A stretch of DNA of 34,342 bases from assembly GCA_003221295.1 (NCBI GenBank), contig QHRA01000178.1, forward strand, positions 1 to 34,342, written 5' to 3'. Position numbers and translations under genes: made by a program. Source of the DNA: Verrucomicrobiota bacterium (GTDB taxonomy: Bacteria; Verrucomicrobiota; Verrucomicrobiia; Chthoniobacterales; UBA10450). Below, piece by piece: positions 21,798 through 29,685 of the stretch. Each line of letters begins with the position of its first letter. The first letter of the stretch is position 1. A model generated the notes under the pieces. The model was not told the DNA's origin. It made no database searches and saw only the letters and a program-made list of their open reading frames with translations.

Positions 21798-22562
21798 GTG
21801 GCTGTAAGTCTAACCATTATAATGCTGGCCAATTTGTCTCTTCACGCCGCGATCGACATTTCTTCGGCCGATGCGCAGCGAATCGGGAAACGGATTTGGC
21901 AAAATGAATGTGGCGGAACAATCTCCGGGCTGACTTCATGGAATGTGGGCGAAAACTTTGCTTCCCTCGGCATCGGCCACTTTATCTGGTACCCGAAGGG
22001 CCAGCGCGGCCCCTTCGATGAAAGTTTTCCAAAGCTTGTTCGCTTTGTTTCTGCTCATGGCGCGAAATTACCTCAATTTCTTCTCGCCGGGGATGACACT
22101 TTCTGCCCATGGAATTCCCGCGCCGAGTTTCAGGAAGCAATCGACTCCCCGAAAATGAGACAGCTGCGCCAGTTCCTTGTCGATACCATCCATCTCCAGG
22201 CCCAGTTTCTGATCGCACGCCTGCAAGCTGCCTTGCCCAAAATGGTCACCCAGGCCGCTGATCGCGAAAACGTGCAACTCCAATTCGGCCGCGTCGCTTC
22301 GAGCGCTCAGGGCTGTTACGCGCTGGTTGACTACGTAAATTTTAAAGGCGAAGGCACGCTCGCGACTGAACGTTATCACGGCCAGGGTTGGGGCCTGCTC
22401 CAAGTCCTGGAAAATATGCACGGCACGCAATCCGCGCTCGACGAATTCGCTGCTTCAGCCAAGACTGTCCTTCGCCGACGGGTTGCGAATTCGCCGCCGG
22501 AACGCGGTGAAGCTCGCTGGCTGTCCGGCTGGCTCGCGCGGGTGGACGGATACGCGAAATGA
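21798..22562 (+). CDS. Conserved exported protein of unknown function, coupled to an L,D-transpeptidase
   Basis: With a GTG start at 21798 the protein has about 254 residues and a hydrophobic leader (AVSLTIIMLANLSLHA); the ATG at 21822 is an alternative with a shorter leader. Neither has a good ribosome site. The mature part is rich in conserved-looking aromatic motifs: WQNECGGTISGLTSWNVGEN, FASLGIGHFIWYPKGQRGPF, CPWNSRAEFQEA and GYALVDYVNFKGEG-like YALVDYVNFKGEGT, then YHGQGWGLLQVLENM. The G-x-G-H-F-x-W combination and an upstream glutamate recall lysozyme-like enzymes, but I cannot assign a fold. Its stop overlaps the start of the L,D-transpeptidase by four bases, so a cell-wall role is a fair inference. 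Confidence 0.75.
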   Translation: MAVSLTIIMLANLSLHAAIDISSADAQRIGKRIWQNECGGTISGLTSWNVGENFASLGIGHFIWYPKGQRGPFDESFPKLVRFVSAHGAKLPQFLLAGDDTFCPWNSRAEFQEAIDSPKMRQLRQFLVDTIHLQAQFLIARLQAALPKMVTQAADRENVQLQFGRVASSAQGCYALVDYVNFKGEGTLATERYHGQGWGLLQVLENMHGTQSALDEFAASAKTVLRRRVANSPPERGEARWLSGWLARVDGYAK

Positions 22563-23176
22563 CAAGACGCTTTCCCAAACTGATCGTCGCAAACGCGATT
22601 TTGTTCTCCGCCATCTCGGCTGACGGGCAATTTGGTCACCCGAAAAGCGGTTTGCAGCCGATGAAGAGCGCAGTCGACTTGATCAAAAAACAAGCGCCGC
22701 TCCAGGTAAATCAGGCGTTACTGGTGAAAATTTCGCCAGATGATGTGCACGTCATTGTTTCTTTGGAGAAACAGCGGGCCTATCTCATGACGGGCGATGA
22801 AATCGTGATCGATTCTCCGATTTCATCGGGCAAACGCGGCCATAGTTCGCCCAGCGGCAGCATGCACGTCATGGAAAAAGATCCGAACCATCACTCGTCA
22901 CTTTACGGCGATTTTGTTGATAGCTCCGGGCGCATCGTTCGCGCGGGCGTGAGCATGCATATCGATGCCGCGCCCAGCGGAACGCACTTCCAAGGCGCCG
23001 CCATGAAATGGTTTATGCGTCTCACGGTTGAGGGCGTCGGTATGCACGTAGGAATTTTACCCGGCTACCCTGCCTCGCACGGCTGCATTCGCATGCCCTC
23101 CGATGGCGCAAAATTATTTTACGATCACGTCAAAGTCGGTACCCCGGTGGAAGTCCAGCCGGCACCGGAAGTGTAG
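22559..23176 (+). CDS. L,D-transpeptidase (YkuD domain)
   Basis: This 205-residue protein has a hydrophobic N-terminus (IVANAILFSAISADG) that should export it, and a YkuD domain from about residue 62: VHVIVSLEKQRAYLM, SPISSGKRGHSSPSG, and the catalytic segment MHVGILPGYPASHGCIRMP (162-180) with H163, H174, C176 and R178. L,D-transpeptidases cut and rejoin peptidoglycan peptides at meso-diaminopimelate through the cysteine, making 3-3 cross-links or attaching proteins to the wall. There is no LysM or other binding domain. It overlaps the preceding unknown gene by four bases and ends just before a hairpin repeat. Confidence 0.93.
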   Translation: MTRRFPKLIVANAILFSAISADGQFGHPKSGLQPMKSAVDLIKKQAPLQVNQALLVKISPDDVHVIVSLEKQRAYLMTGDEIVIDSPISSGKRGHSSPSGSMHVMEKDPNHHSSLYGDFVDSSGRIVRAGVSMHIDAAPSGTHFQGAAMKWFMRLTVEGVGMHVGILPGYPASHGCIRMPSDGAKLFYDHVKVGTPVEVQPAPEV

Positions 23177-23219
23177 CCGGCGTCATAGCTGCGCACGGGT
23201 GCCGCGCCGCGAATCACCC

Positions 23220-23301
23220 TCATCCTGAGCGGGAGTCGAAGGATCCCGATGCGCAAGCTTTAAGGTAACTTTGCGGGATCCCTCGACTTCGCTCGGGATG
23301 A
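23220..23301. repeat. TCATCC/GGATGA-type inverted repeat, copy 1
   Basis: Imperfect arms TCATCCTGAGCGGGAGTCGA and (on the right) the complement around 23282-23301 enclose a second level, GGATCCC/GGGATCC, and a core AAGCTTTAAGGTAA. It lies between the convergent L,D-transpeptidase and cinA genes. A second copy lies at 28254 with its core reversed. Elements of this look are familiar from many soil bacteria; I cannot name the family. Confidence 0.88.
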
Positions 23302-23309
23302 CGGCTCTA

Positions 23310-24545
23310 CTACTCCATCAGCTTTCTCCGCAGCAAATCGAAAGCACGTTGCGCCACCAGCTGTTTGAAGGTTTCGCGATCACTCGGGAAAAAGAACTTT
23401 TCCCACCGTGCCGGCTGATTTTCCGAACTCAGTCCTACGAACACAGTGCCGACCGGTTTCTCTTCGCTACCGCCTCCTGGTCCCGCGATTCCTGTTGTCG
23501 CGACCCCATGCGTCGCACCGGTTCGCGCGCGCGATCCTTCCGCCATCTCGGTCACAACCCGCTCGCTCACGGCGCCGAATTTCTCGATCGATTTGCGCGA
23601 AACACCGAGGCTACGAATTTTCTCTTGATTCGAATAGGTAACGTAGCCAGCAACAAATACTTTCGAGGCACCCGGAACATTGGTGATTTGATCTGCCAGA
23701 AAACCGCCCGTGCATGACTCGGCCAGCGCCAGAGTTTGCTCCCGCTCCGAAAGCAAACGGACCAGAACGGCCGCCAGAGTCTCATCGCTCGCACTGAAGA
23801 TCGCGTTGCCCAGTTTTTCGCGAATAATTTTCTCCGCCTGCGCGACTGCTGCAGCGCTACCGATAACGCGTACCTCAACTTCCCCTGGACGCGCGCAATA
23901 GCCGAGCTCGATTCCTGGAACGGCGAGGACTAGGTCGCCAATTTTTTTTTCAATGATCGATTCGCCCATATTGGCAACGCGAAAGGTTCGCATCGCATCT
24001 TTTTTCGATTCGGCGGTGATCCGTCGCAAAACTGGTGCGACGAAATTGCGGAACATCGGTTGCAACTCGCGCGGCGGCCCCGGCAGCAAAAACAAGTGTG
24101 GCAATGGAACGCCTGGATTGATATTCGCCGGCAAATAGAGGCCGGGCGCAGTCCCATTCTCGTTAGGCAAAACGTCCGCCCCCGCCGGAACCAATGCTTG
24201 CCGCCAGATCCGTTTCGTGGTTGGGATTCGGCGCGCCGCGAGTCGGCTGCGAATCCCTTCCCTGACGATTGCGTCCTCGACAAGCGGCAATTGCAAATAG
24301 CCGGCCACTATTTCGCGTGTGATGTCATCACTCGTCGGACCGAGCCCGCCCGTCACAAAAACAATCTCGGCCCGTAAGGAAACATCAGCCAGAGCGCTCT
24401 GAATGGTATCGCCATCGGGAATCGTGCGCTGTTCGTTGATGCGAAGTCCAAATTGAAAAATTTCGCGCGCGATGAAGGCAAGATGGGTATTGAGCACGTC
24501 ACCCAGCAGGATTTCGGTTCCGGTATTGATGACGATGACCCGCAT
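23310..24545 (-). CDS. cinA: CinA family nicotinamide-nucleotide amidohydrolase
   Basis: This 411-residue protein has the two CinA domains. The N-terminal MoCF-like domain (1-170) begins VIVINTGTEILLGDVLNTHL and has VFVTGGLGPTSDDITREI and FLLPGPPRELQPMF. The C-terminal amidohydrolase domain (about 255-411) has LALAESCTGGFLADQITNVP, VTYSNQEK, and VATTGIAGPGGGSEEKPVGT. The C-terminal domain (PncC) turns NMN into nicotinate mononucleotide, and the N-terminal domain can act as an ADP-ribose pyrophosphatase. This recycles pyridine nucleotides and fits the nearby nadD. It is full length and lies alone, convergent with the L,D-transpeptidase gene. Confidence 0.95.
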   Translation of the reverse strand: MRVIVINTGTEILLGDVLNTHLAFIAREIFQFGLRINEQRTIPDGDTIQSALADVSLRAEIVFVTGGLGPTSDDITREIVAGYLQLPLVEDAIVREGIRSRLAARRIPTTKRIWRQALVPAGADVLPNENGTAPGLYLPANINPGVPLPHLFLLPGPPRELQPMFRNFVAPVLRRITAESKKDAMRTFRVANMGESIIEKKIGDLVLAVPGIELGYCARPGEVEVRVIGSAAAVAQAEKIIREKLGNAIFSASDETLAAVLVRLLSEREQTLALAESCTGGFLADQITNVPGASKVFVAGYVTYSNQEKIRSLGVSRKSIEKFGAVSERVVTEMAEGSRARTGATHGVATTGIAGPGGGSEEKPVGTVFVGLSSENQPARWEKFFFPSDRETFKQLVAQRAFDLLRRKLME

Positions 24546-24610
24546 GTGAAAGAAAGTGATCAGTTAAAAGAGTTACAACGTTACAACGGAGAAGGTGTGT
24601 GGCTAATGTT

Positions 24611-24719
24611 GAGCTCGCTTCGCCCGCGGGTTTGAAGTTGGCGCCACAAGACAACGGGCAAAATGCCCGTTGGCCCCACAGCCAGGATGGCTGTGCTACA
24701 CCCGGGCCCGCGGGAGCTC
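24611..24719. repeat. Composite hairpin region between cinA and clpX
   Basis: An outer imperfect inverted pair (GAGCTC with CCCGCGGG at 24611-24630; CCCGCGGGAGCTC at 24707-24719) encloses two small hairpins: CAACGGGCA-AAA-TGCCCGTTG at about 24653-24673 and CACAGCCA-GGA-TGGCTGTG followed by CTACA near 24677-24699. The second half fits the TGTAG family. No gene is seen in the 263 bases between cinA and clpX. Confidence 0.7.
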
Positions 24720-24790
24720 GCCCTCCAGTGCAGGATGATGACCGACGGAGTACTTGCGGTTATCCGATGTAACGCTTCTAACCTCTTAAC

Positions 24791-24807
24791 GCCGGCCGAA
24801 GGCCGGC
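24791..24807 (-). terminator. Hairpin right after clpX
   Basis: GCCGGCC-GAA-GGCCGGC lies one base past the clpX stop codon on the minus strand. It is a strong GC stem with a tight loop, but no T run follows, so it would be a 3'-end protecting or weak terminating structure rather than a classical terminator. Confidence 0.5.
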
Positions 24808-24808
24808 C

Positions 24809-26089
24809 TCACGCCGCGTCTTTATCCTGCTTTTTGCGAATGAGCGGAAGCTTCTTCCCTTCCACCACGGCGCGATTAATCGTTACCTCGGCGATGTCCT
24901 CGCGACTCGGCACGTCATACATAATGTCGAGCATGATGCGCTCGAGCATGGATCGCAACGCGCGCGCGCCCGTTCCCTTTGTCACCGCTTGGGCCGCAAG
25001 CGCCTTCAACGCATCCTTAGTTACCGACAATCGCACGTTCTCCATCGAGAAAAGTTTGGTGTACTGCTTCACCATCGCGTTCTTGGTGTCGGTCAAAATC
25101 GCCACCATCTCTTCCTCGGTCAGTGCGTCCAGCGCGGCCACGACCGGCAGACGGCCGATGAATTCTGGAATCATGCCGAACGCCAGCAAGTCTTCCGGTT
25201 CCACCCGTCGCACCGCTTCGCGGGCCAGCGCCGCCTCCACCTCCAGAGTTGGACTGCCAAAACCCATCACTTTTTGGCCGATACGTTTTTGCACGATTTT
25301 GTCGAGGCCGACAAATGCGCCGCCGCAAATGAACAGAATTTTTTCGGTATTAACCTGGATGTATTCCTGGTGCGGATGCTTGCGCCCGCCTTGTGGCGGA
25401 ACGTTGCAGGTGCTCCCCTCAAGAATTTTCAACAACGCCTGCTGCACGCCTTCGCCGCTGACATCACGCGTGATCGAAACGTTGTCGGTTTTACGGCCGA
25501 TTTTATCGATCTCGTCAATGTAAACGATGCCAATCTCGGCACGTTTCACGTCGTAGTCCGCATTTTGCAGTAAACGCAGGATAATATTTTCGACGTCTTC
25601 ACCGACATAGCCGGCTTCGGTCAGCGTGGTCGCGTCGGCAATGCAAAAGGGAACATCGAGAATCTTTGCCAGCGTTTTAGCCAGCAACGTTTTACCCGAG
25701 CCAGTTGGGCCGATGAGGAGGATATTGCTCTTCTCGATCTCGACATCGGCGAATGGATCGGGCTGGAAAGCAGCCGATGAATCCGAGGGCGTGCCGGCCT
25801 GCATAACCCGCTTGAAATGGTTATGGACCGCGACCGAAAGGGTCTTTTTCGCGATGTCCTGCCCAATGACATACTGGTCGAGCGATCGGCGAATTTCCGC
25901 CGGTTTGGGCACCCGAATAGTAGAAGATTGCCGCCGAGCGTCTTCGTTCAGCTCCTTATCCAGGATGCTTTTGCAAACATTGATGCAACTGTCGCAGATA
26001 TAGACCCCGGGACCGGCGATCAGCTTGCGGACCTCGGCATGGCTCTTCCCGCAGAAAGAGCACATCGTGAGGTTCGAAGCCCGTGCCAT
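24809..26089 (-). CDS. clpX: ATP-dependent Clp protease ATP-binding subunit ClpX
   Basis: This 426-residue protein is full-length ClpX. The N-terminal zinc domain has cysteines at 10, 13, 32 and 35 (CSFCGKS and ICDSCINVC). The AAA+ module follows with Walker A GPTGSGKT (127-134), Walker [13 protein letters not shown] (about 187-198), and the sensor and pore segments [10 protein letters not shown] (160-169) and [19 protein letters not shown]. ClpX unfolds tagged substrates and feeds them into ClpP, or acts alone as an unfoldase. It follows clpP by 25 bases and completes the tig-clpP-clpX order common in bacteria. The C-terminal tail is lysine-rich and short. Confidence 0.97.
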   Translation of the reverse strand: MARASNLTMCSFCGKSHAEVRKLIAGPGVYICDSCINVCKSILDKELNEDARRQSSTIRVPKPAEIRRSLDQYVIGQDIAKKTLSVAVHNHFKRVMQAGTPSDSSAAFQPDPFADVEIEKSNILLIGPTGSGKTLLAKTLAKILDVPFCIADATTLTEAGYVGEDVENIILRLLQNADYDVKRAEIGIVYIDEIDKIGRKTDNVSITRDVSGEGVQQALLKILEGSTCNVPPQGGRKHPHQEYIQVNTEKILFICGGAFVGLDKIVQKRIGQKVMGFGSPTLEVEAALAREAVRRVEPEDLLAFGMIPEFIGRLPVVAALDALTEEEMVAILTDTKNAMVKQYTKLFSMENVRLSVTKDALKALAAQAVTKGTGARALRSMLERIMLDIMYDVPSREDIAEVTINRAVVEGKKLPLIRKKQDKDAA

Positions 26090-26114
26090 AAGAGCGCTAG
26101 GTTTTAAGCAGCTT

Positions 26115-26819
26115 CTATTCCCCGAGTCTGCGGGGTAACGCCGCCTCCGCCACGGCTACATTTCGGTCCGCTCCGTCTCCGCCAGCGCCATCGAGCAGCT
26201 TCGCTTCCTTGCGCGATTTGATCACCTCATCGACCAGCCCATAGTCCCTCGCTTCCGCCGCCGACATGTAATAATCGCGATCGGAGTCCAGCCGCACCTG
26301 CTCCTCGGATCTGCCGGTATGCTGCGAGATGATTTTGATCAGGCGCTTCTTCAACTTGAACATGTAATCGACCTGTCGCTCAACGTCACTGGCCTGCCCC
26401 TGTGCGCCGCCGGAGACCTGATGGATCATGATGTCGGAATTAGGCAGCGCAAAGCGCTTGCCTTTCGTTCCAGCGCACAACAGCACCGCGCCCATGCTCG
26501 CTGCCATGCCGAGGCAGTAGGTCGTCACATCGCAGGTGAGAAACTGCATCGTATCATAGATTGCCAGCCCGGCCGTGACCGAGCCGCCTGGCGAGTTGAT
26601 ATAAAGATTAAGGTCCTTCTTTCCGTCCTCCATTTGCAGGAAGAGCATCTGCGCGATGACCAGATTCGCGATGTGATCGTCGATCGGTGTGCCGATGAAA
26701 ATAATCCGGTCCTTGAGCAGCCGCGAATAGATATCGTAGGCGCGCTCTCCCCGGCCGGTCTGCTCGACCACCATAGGGACCAGCACACTTTGGGAAATAT
26801 TCTTACTTAGTTCGCTCAT
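26115..26819 (-). CDS. clpP: ATP-dependent Clp protease proteolytic subunit ClpP
   Basis: This 234-residue serine protease has the ClpP catalytic triad S108 ([12 protein letters not shown]), H133 ([12 protein letters not shown]) and D182 (SDRDYYMSA). The first residues ([20 protein letters not shown]) match the propeptide and N-terminal gate of ClpP, and [20 protein letters not shown] is the family's GGS motif. Fourteen subunits form a barrel that degrades proteins delivered by ClpX. The C-terminal extension ([19 protein letters not shown]) is about 25 residues longer than in E. coli and unlike other ClpPs. Its start overlaps the end of tig by 17 bases. Confidence 0.97.
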   Translation of the reverse strand: MSELSKNISQSVLVPMVVEQTGRGERAYDIYSRLLKDRIIFIGTPIDDHIANLVIAQMLFLQMEDGKKDLNLYINSPGGSVTAGLAIYDTMQFLTCDVTTYCLGMAASMGAVLLCAGTKGKRFALPNSDIMIHQVSGGAQGQASDVERQVDYMFKLKKRLIKIISQHTGRSEEQVRLDSDRDYYMSAAEARDYGLVDEVIKSRKEAKLLDGAGGDGADRNVAVAEAALPRRLGE

Positions 26820-28158
26820 TAATTTTTACCGTTTCTTTTGCTTCGGCTGCCGTCGTTTTGACCCTAACATTCGCCTTAAGAAAATCAATGGCCTTACCCA
26901 GCAGGATCTCTTCCACCAGACCGTTTATTCCCTGGTGTTCGTCGATTTCTTTACGCATTTTTTCCACCGAAAGATTGTAATGTGCAGCCTGATTTCGGAT
27001 CCGTTCCTCGACTTCCTCAGGCGTGACCTGAATTTTCTCCGCCTCGGCAATGCGGTGCAGAATGAAATTCGTTTTCAAGCGATGCGCCGCCAGGGAGCCG
27101 GCGCCTTCCACCAGCTCTTTTTCCTTACTTTTCAGCATTTCATCCGGCACGCCGCGCTGACGGTTTCGCTGCACCAACTCCCCCAGGGCCCGCCGGGTTT
27201 CGTTGCGCAAAAGCTGCGACGGTAAATCAAATTGAGTTTGCTCATGCAAAGCCTTTACGATTTGGGATTCCTTCGCCTGCTCCATGGCATGCTCCTTCTC
27301 GTGCTCGAGATCGTGGACTACCATCGCGCGCAATTCCGCCAGGGTTTTGTCCTTCGTCAATTTCGTCGCGAAGGCATCGTCTAATTCCGGCAATACTTTT
27401 TGTTTAATCTCCCGCAATGTGACGGCGTAATCTGCCTTCTTGCCGGCCAGTTCTTTCACCGGCAAGTCCGCCGGAAAGGTCACGATCACCAATCGTGTCT
27501 CCTCCTTCTTTTGTCCGACCAATTGCTCGCAAAAATTCGGCAGAAAATTCTCCGGCCCCATTCGCAGCCAGAACTTCTTTCCTCCATGCAGATTCTTGCT
27601 CGCTTCCGGCGCAATCTCGCTGATCGGTCGGCCCTCGATCGTGCCTTCGAAATCGATTACCGCAAAATCTTCCATTTGCAGGGCGCGCTCGGGCTCCACC
27701 TCCACGAAGTCAGCAGATTGGTCCCGCAAACGCTCCATCGCCGTGTTCGCTTCTTCTTCCGTGACCTCCAGCGGTGGCAATTGCACGGTAATGTTTTTGT
27801 AATCTGGCAGATCAAATTCCGGCGCAGTGATCACGGTTGCGCGGAACCGCATCGTTTTGTCATCGCCAATCTTGACGTCCTCCAGATTTGTCAGCGACAC
27901 CACACGCAATTGTTTTTCGGCGACCGCATCGCGATAACTTTTTGAGACCAGCTTTTTTGTCAGCTCTTCCTGAATTTCCTTTTTAAACTTCGCTTCGATC
28001 ACTCGCCGTGGCGCTTTCCCTGGCCGATAGCCCGGAATTTTGGCGTAGCGTGCGAAATTGTCCGCGATCGCATTCCACTCTTTCGCGACCTGCTCCGCCG
28101 GCAATTCAATTTGCAGCGTGGAAACAGAATCGGGCTGTTTTTCGACCTCGACTTTCAT
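26803..28158 (-). CDS. tig: Trigger factor, ribosome-associated chaperone
   Basis: This 451-residue protein contains the three parts of trigger factor. The N-terminal ribosome-binding domain has the tail signature [20 protein letters not shown] (about 39-58). The PPIase-like domain (about 165-250) includes [16 protein letters not shown]. The helical C-terminal domain shows [19 protein letters not shown] and [19 protein letters not shown]. It binds ribosomal protein L23 at the exit tunnel and shields nascent chains. ATG 28158 begins the typical [20 protein letters not shown]. The frame stays open to 28368, but that part translates hairpin repeats and is rejected. The leader holds two repeat elements. 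The stop lies inside clpP by 17 bases. Confidence 0.95.
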   Translation of the reverse strand: MKVEVEKQPDSVSTLQIELPAEQVAKEWNAIADNFARYAKIPGYRPGKAPRRVIEAKFKKEIQEELTKKLVSKSYRDAVAEKQLRVVSLTNLEDVKIGDDKTMRFRATVITAPEFDLPDYKNITVQLPPLEVTEEEANTAMERLRDQSADFVEVEPERALQMEDFAVIDFEGTIEGRPISEIAPEASKNLHGGKKFWLRMGPENFLPNFCEQLVGQKKEETRLVIVTFPADLPVKELAGKKADYAVTLREIKQKVLPELDDAFATKLTKDKTLAELRAMVVHDLEHEKEHAMEQAKESQIVKALHEQTQFDLPSQLLRNETRRALGELVQRNRQRGVPDEMLKSKEKELVEGAGSLAAHRLKTNFILHRIAEAEKIQVTPEEVEERIRNQAAHYNLSVEKMRKEIDEHQGINGLVEEILLGKAIDFLKANVRVKTTAAEAKETVKINERTK

Positions 28159-28187
28159 GAAGGAGAGCGACGTTACGCCGCGTGCAT

Positions 28188-28247
28188 TTGTAGGGCAACC
28201 GCTCCCGGTTGCCGGCGTGATGAAGGGCAGGCGAACTCGCCCCACAA
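28188..28247. repeat. TTGTAG-type hairpin element in the tig leader
   Basis: It starts TTGTAG and continues with GGCAACCG-CTC-CCGGTTGCC (28193-28213), the same plan as 14935. The right part has GGCGA-AC-TCGCC followed by CCACAA as a worn closing end. It lies 30 bases upstream of the tig start codon. Confidence 0.7.
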
Positions 28248-28253
28248 TGACGG

Positions 28254-28336
28254 TCATCCCGAGCGAAGGCCGAGAGATCCCGGGGACATTACCTTTAAGC
28301 TTTCGCAGCGGGATCCCTCGACTTCGCTCGGGATGA
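28254..28336. repeat. TCATCC/GGATGA-type inverted repeat, copy 2
   Basis: The outer arms TCATCCCGAGCGAAGG and (right) CCTCGACTTCGCTCGGGATG at about 28316-28335 match copy 1 at 23220, including GGGATCCCTCGACTTCGCTC. The core reads TTACCTTTAAGCTT, nearly the reverse complement of the core in copy 1. It fills the gap between hutI (stop at 28340) and the tig leader. Confidence 0.88.
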
Positions 28337-28339
28337 CGA

Positions 28340-29581
28340 TCACACGCGCTCTCCGCGCACGAAAACATCTCGCACTAGCGAAATTCCAAACCAATACGCA
28401 AGTTCCCGATAATCTTCGCAATCGCAGATCGCAAAATTCGCAAGTTTGCCGACTTCCAATGAGCCTATTTCGTCCACTCGATTCAAACTCGCGGCTGCAT
28501 TAACGGTAGCTGCCGCGACGGCTTCCGCTGGGCTCATTCGCATTTGCGTCACCGCAAGCGAAAGCATCATCGGCATCGACGGGCTCGGTGACGAACCGGG
28601 ATTGAAATCCGTCGCCAATATTACTGCCAGCCCAGCATCAATCATGGCACGCGCGTCCGGATACTTTTTCGAACCAAGCGCATAAACCGATCCTGGCAGA
28701 AGAACTGGCTGGATGTTGGCCTTTGCCAGCGCGCTAATTCCATCGGCAGCAGTTTGCTCGAGATGATCTGCGGTCGTGGCCCCCAGTTCCGCCGCCAACT
28801 TCGCGCCTCCGCCGTTAGTCAATTGATCGACGTGCATCCGCAATTTCAATTCGTGCTGCTTCGCTGCGGTCAGAATGCGACGAACGTCTTCGACGTCGAA
28901 GTAGTCTCGCTCGCAAAAGATGTCGCAGTATTCCGCCAGCCTCTCTCGTGCAATTCGCGGCAACATTTCTTCGATGATGAGAGAAATGTAGCCAGCACGA
29001 TCCTCCCGAAATTCCGCCGGAACGGCGTGGGCGCCCAAGAACGTGGGAACCGTCTCCAGCGGCGTTTCTTTTCCAACGCGCTGGATTACCCGCAAAATTT
29101 TCAGTTCATCTTCAAGGGTGAGTCCGTAGCCGGACTTTGCTTCCACCATTGTCGTTCCATTTCGCAAAAACCAGCTCGCGCGTCTTTTCGCGAGCGCACA
29201 AAGTTCATCCTCGCTGGCTGCGCGCGTTGCCCGCACCGTTGTCTGAATTCCGCCCCCGCGCTTTGCAATCTGTTCATAAGTCTCGCCGCGGGCGCGTGCT
29301 TCGAAATCGTCGAGCCGATTACCGGCGAAAACCAGATGGGTATGCGCGTCAACGAATCCTGGCAACACAATACAGCCACGAGCGTCGATGACTTCCGTCT
29401 CACCATCGCAAAGTTTTTCAATCTCAGTCGATTTGCCGACGTGTATGATTTTGCCGCCGGCCGCCACAAAGGCTCCATCAGAAATAATTCCTAATTCGCT
29501 TAGCTCTTTGCCGCGTCGCGCCCGCGGCGGCCCAGCCAGCGTGACCAATTGCGACGCGTGAAGAAGGGCGATGGAAGGCAC
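28340..29581 (-). CDS. hutI: Imidazolonepropionase
   Basis: This 413-residue amidohydrolase is HutI, which opens imidazolone-5-propionate to N-formimino-glutamate, the third step of histidine breakdown. The metal motif is LPGFVDAHTHLVFAGNR with H80 and H82. RGGGIQTTVRATRAASEDEL (about 108-127), VEAKSGYGLTLEDELKILRV and GAHAVPAEFRE bind substrate. HVDQLTNGGGAKLAAELGA, TADHLEQTAADGI and ILATDFNPGSSPSPSMPM complete the metal site. The start codon is GTG at 29581. It is the last gene of the hut cluster, separated from ftcD by 98 bases that consist mostly of GTTGAAG-type repeats. Confidence 0.96.
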   Translation of the reverse strand: MPSIALLHASQLVTLAGPPRARRGKELSELGIISDGAFVAAGGKIIHVGKSTEIEKLCDGETEVIDARGCIVLPGFVDAHTHLVFAGNRLDDFEARARGETYEQIAKRGGGIQTTVRATRAASEDELCALAKRRASWFLRNGTTMVEAKSGYGLTLEDELKILRVIQRVGKETPLETVPTFLGAHAVPAEFREDRAGYISLIIEEMLPRIARERLAEYCDIFCERDYFDVEDVRRILTAAKQHELKLRMHVDQLTNGGGAKLAAELGATTADHLEQTAADGISALAKANIQPVLLPGSVYALGSKKYPDARAMIDAGLAVILATDFNPGSSPSPSMPMMLSLAVTQMRMSPAEAVAAATVNAAASLNRVDEIGSLEVGKLANFAICDCEDYRELAYWFGISLVRDVFVRGERV

Positions 29582-29584
29582 GGT

Positions 29585-29685
29585 GAAGCGTTGAAGGGTT
29601 GAAGCGCTGAAGGGTTGAAGATAAAGATTAGAGCGTTGAGAAAGATTGTCTCCGCTTCATCGCTTCAACGCTCATCGCTTCAACG
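29585..29685. repeat. GTTGAAG direct and inverted repeats between ftcD and hutI
   Basis: On the plus strand GAAGCGTTGAAGGGTTGAAG is followed by CGCTGAAGGGTTGAAG; after a 40-base spacer comes the complement, CGCTTCATCGCTTCAACG and CTCATCGCTTCAACG. The units are 7-9 bases, direct within each arm and inverted between arms. The ftcD stop codon (29680-29682) lies inside the last unit. Confidence 0.85.

Noticed and set aside
24791-24807. Classical Rho-independent terminator for clpX
   Set aside because: Strong stem but no T tract on the minus strand, so listed only with low confidence.
24663-25523. Plus-strand open frame of 286 codons opposite clpX
   Set aside because: Low-complexity serine-rich translation antisense to ClpX; begins in a hairpin repeat.
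28159-28368. N-terminal extension of trigger factor by 70 codons
   Set aside because: It translates the TCATCC and TTGTAG repeats; MKVEVEK at 28158 is the usual start.
28754-29494. Plus-strand open frame of 246 codons opposite hutI
   Set aside because: Antisense to a clear HutI; no recognisable motif and no ribosome site.
29585-29685. CRISPR-like array
   Set aside because: Units are 7-9 bases with no regular unique spacers and no cas genes.
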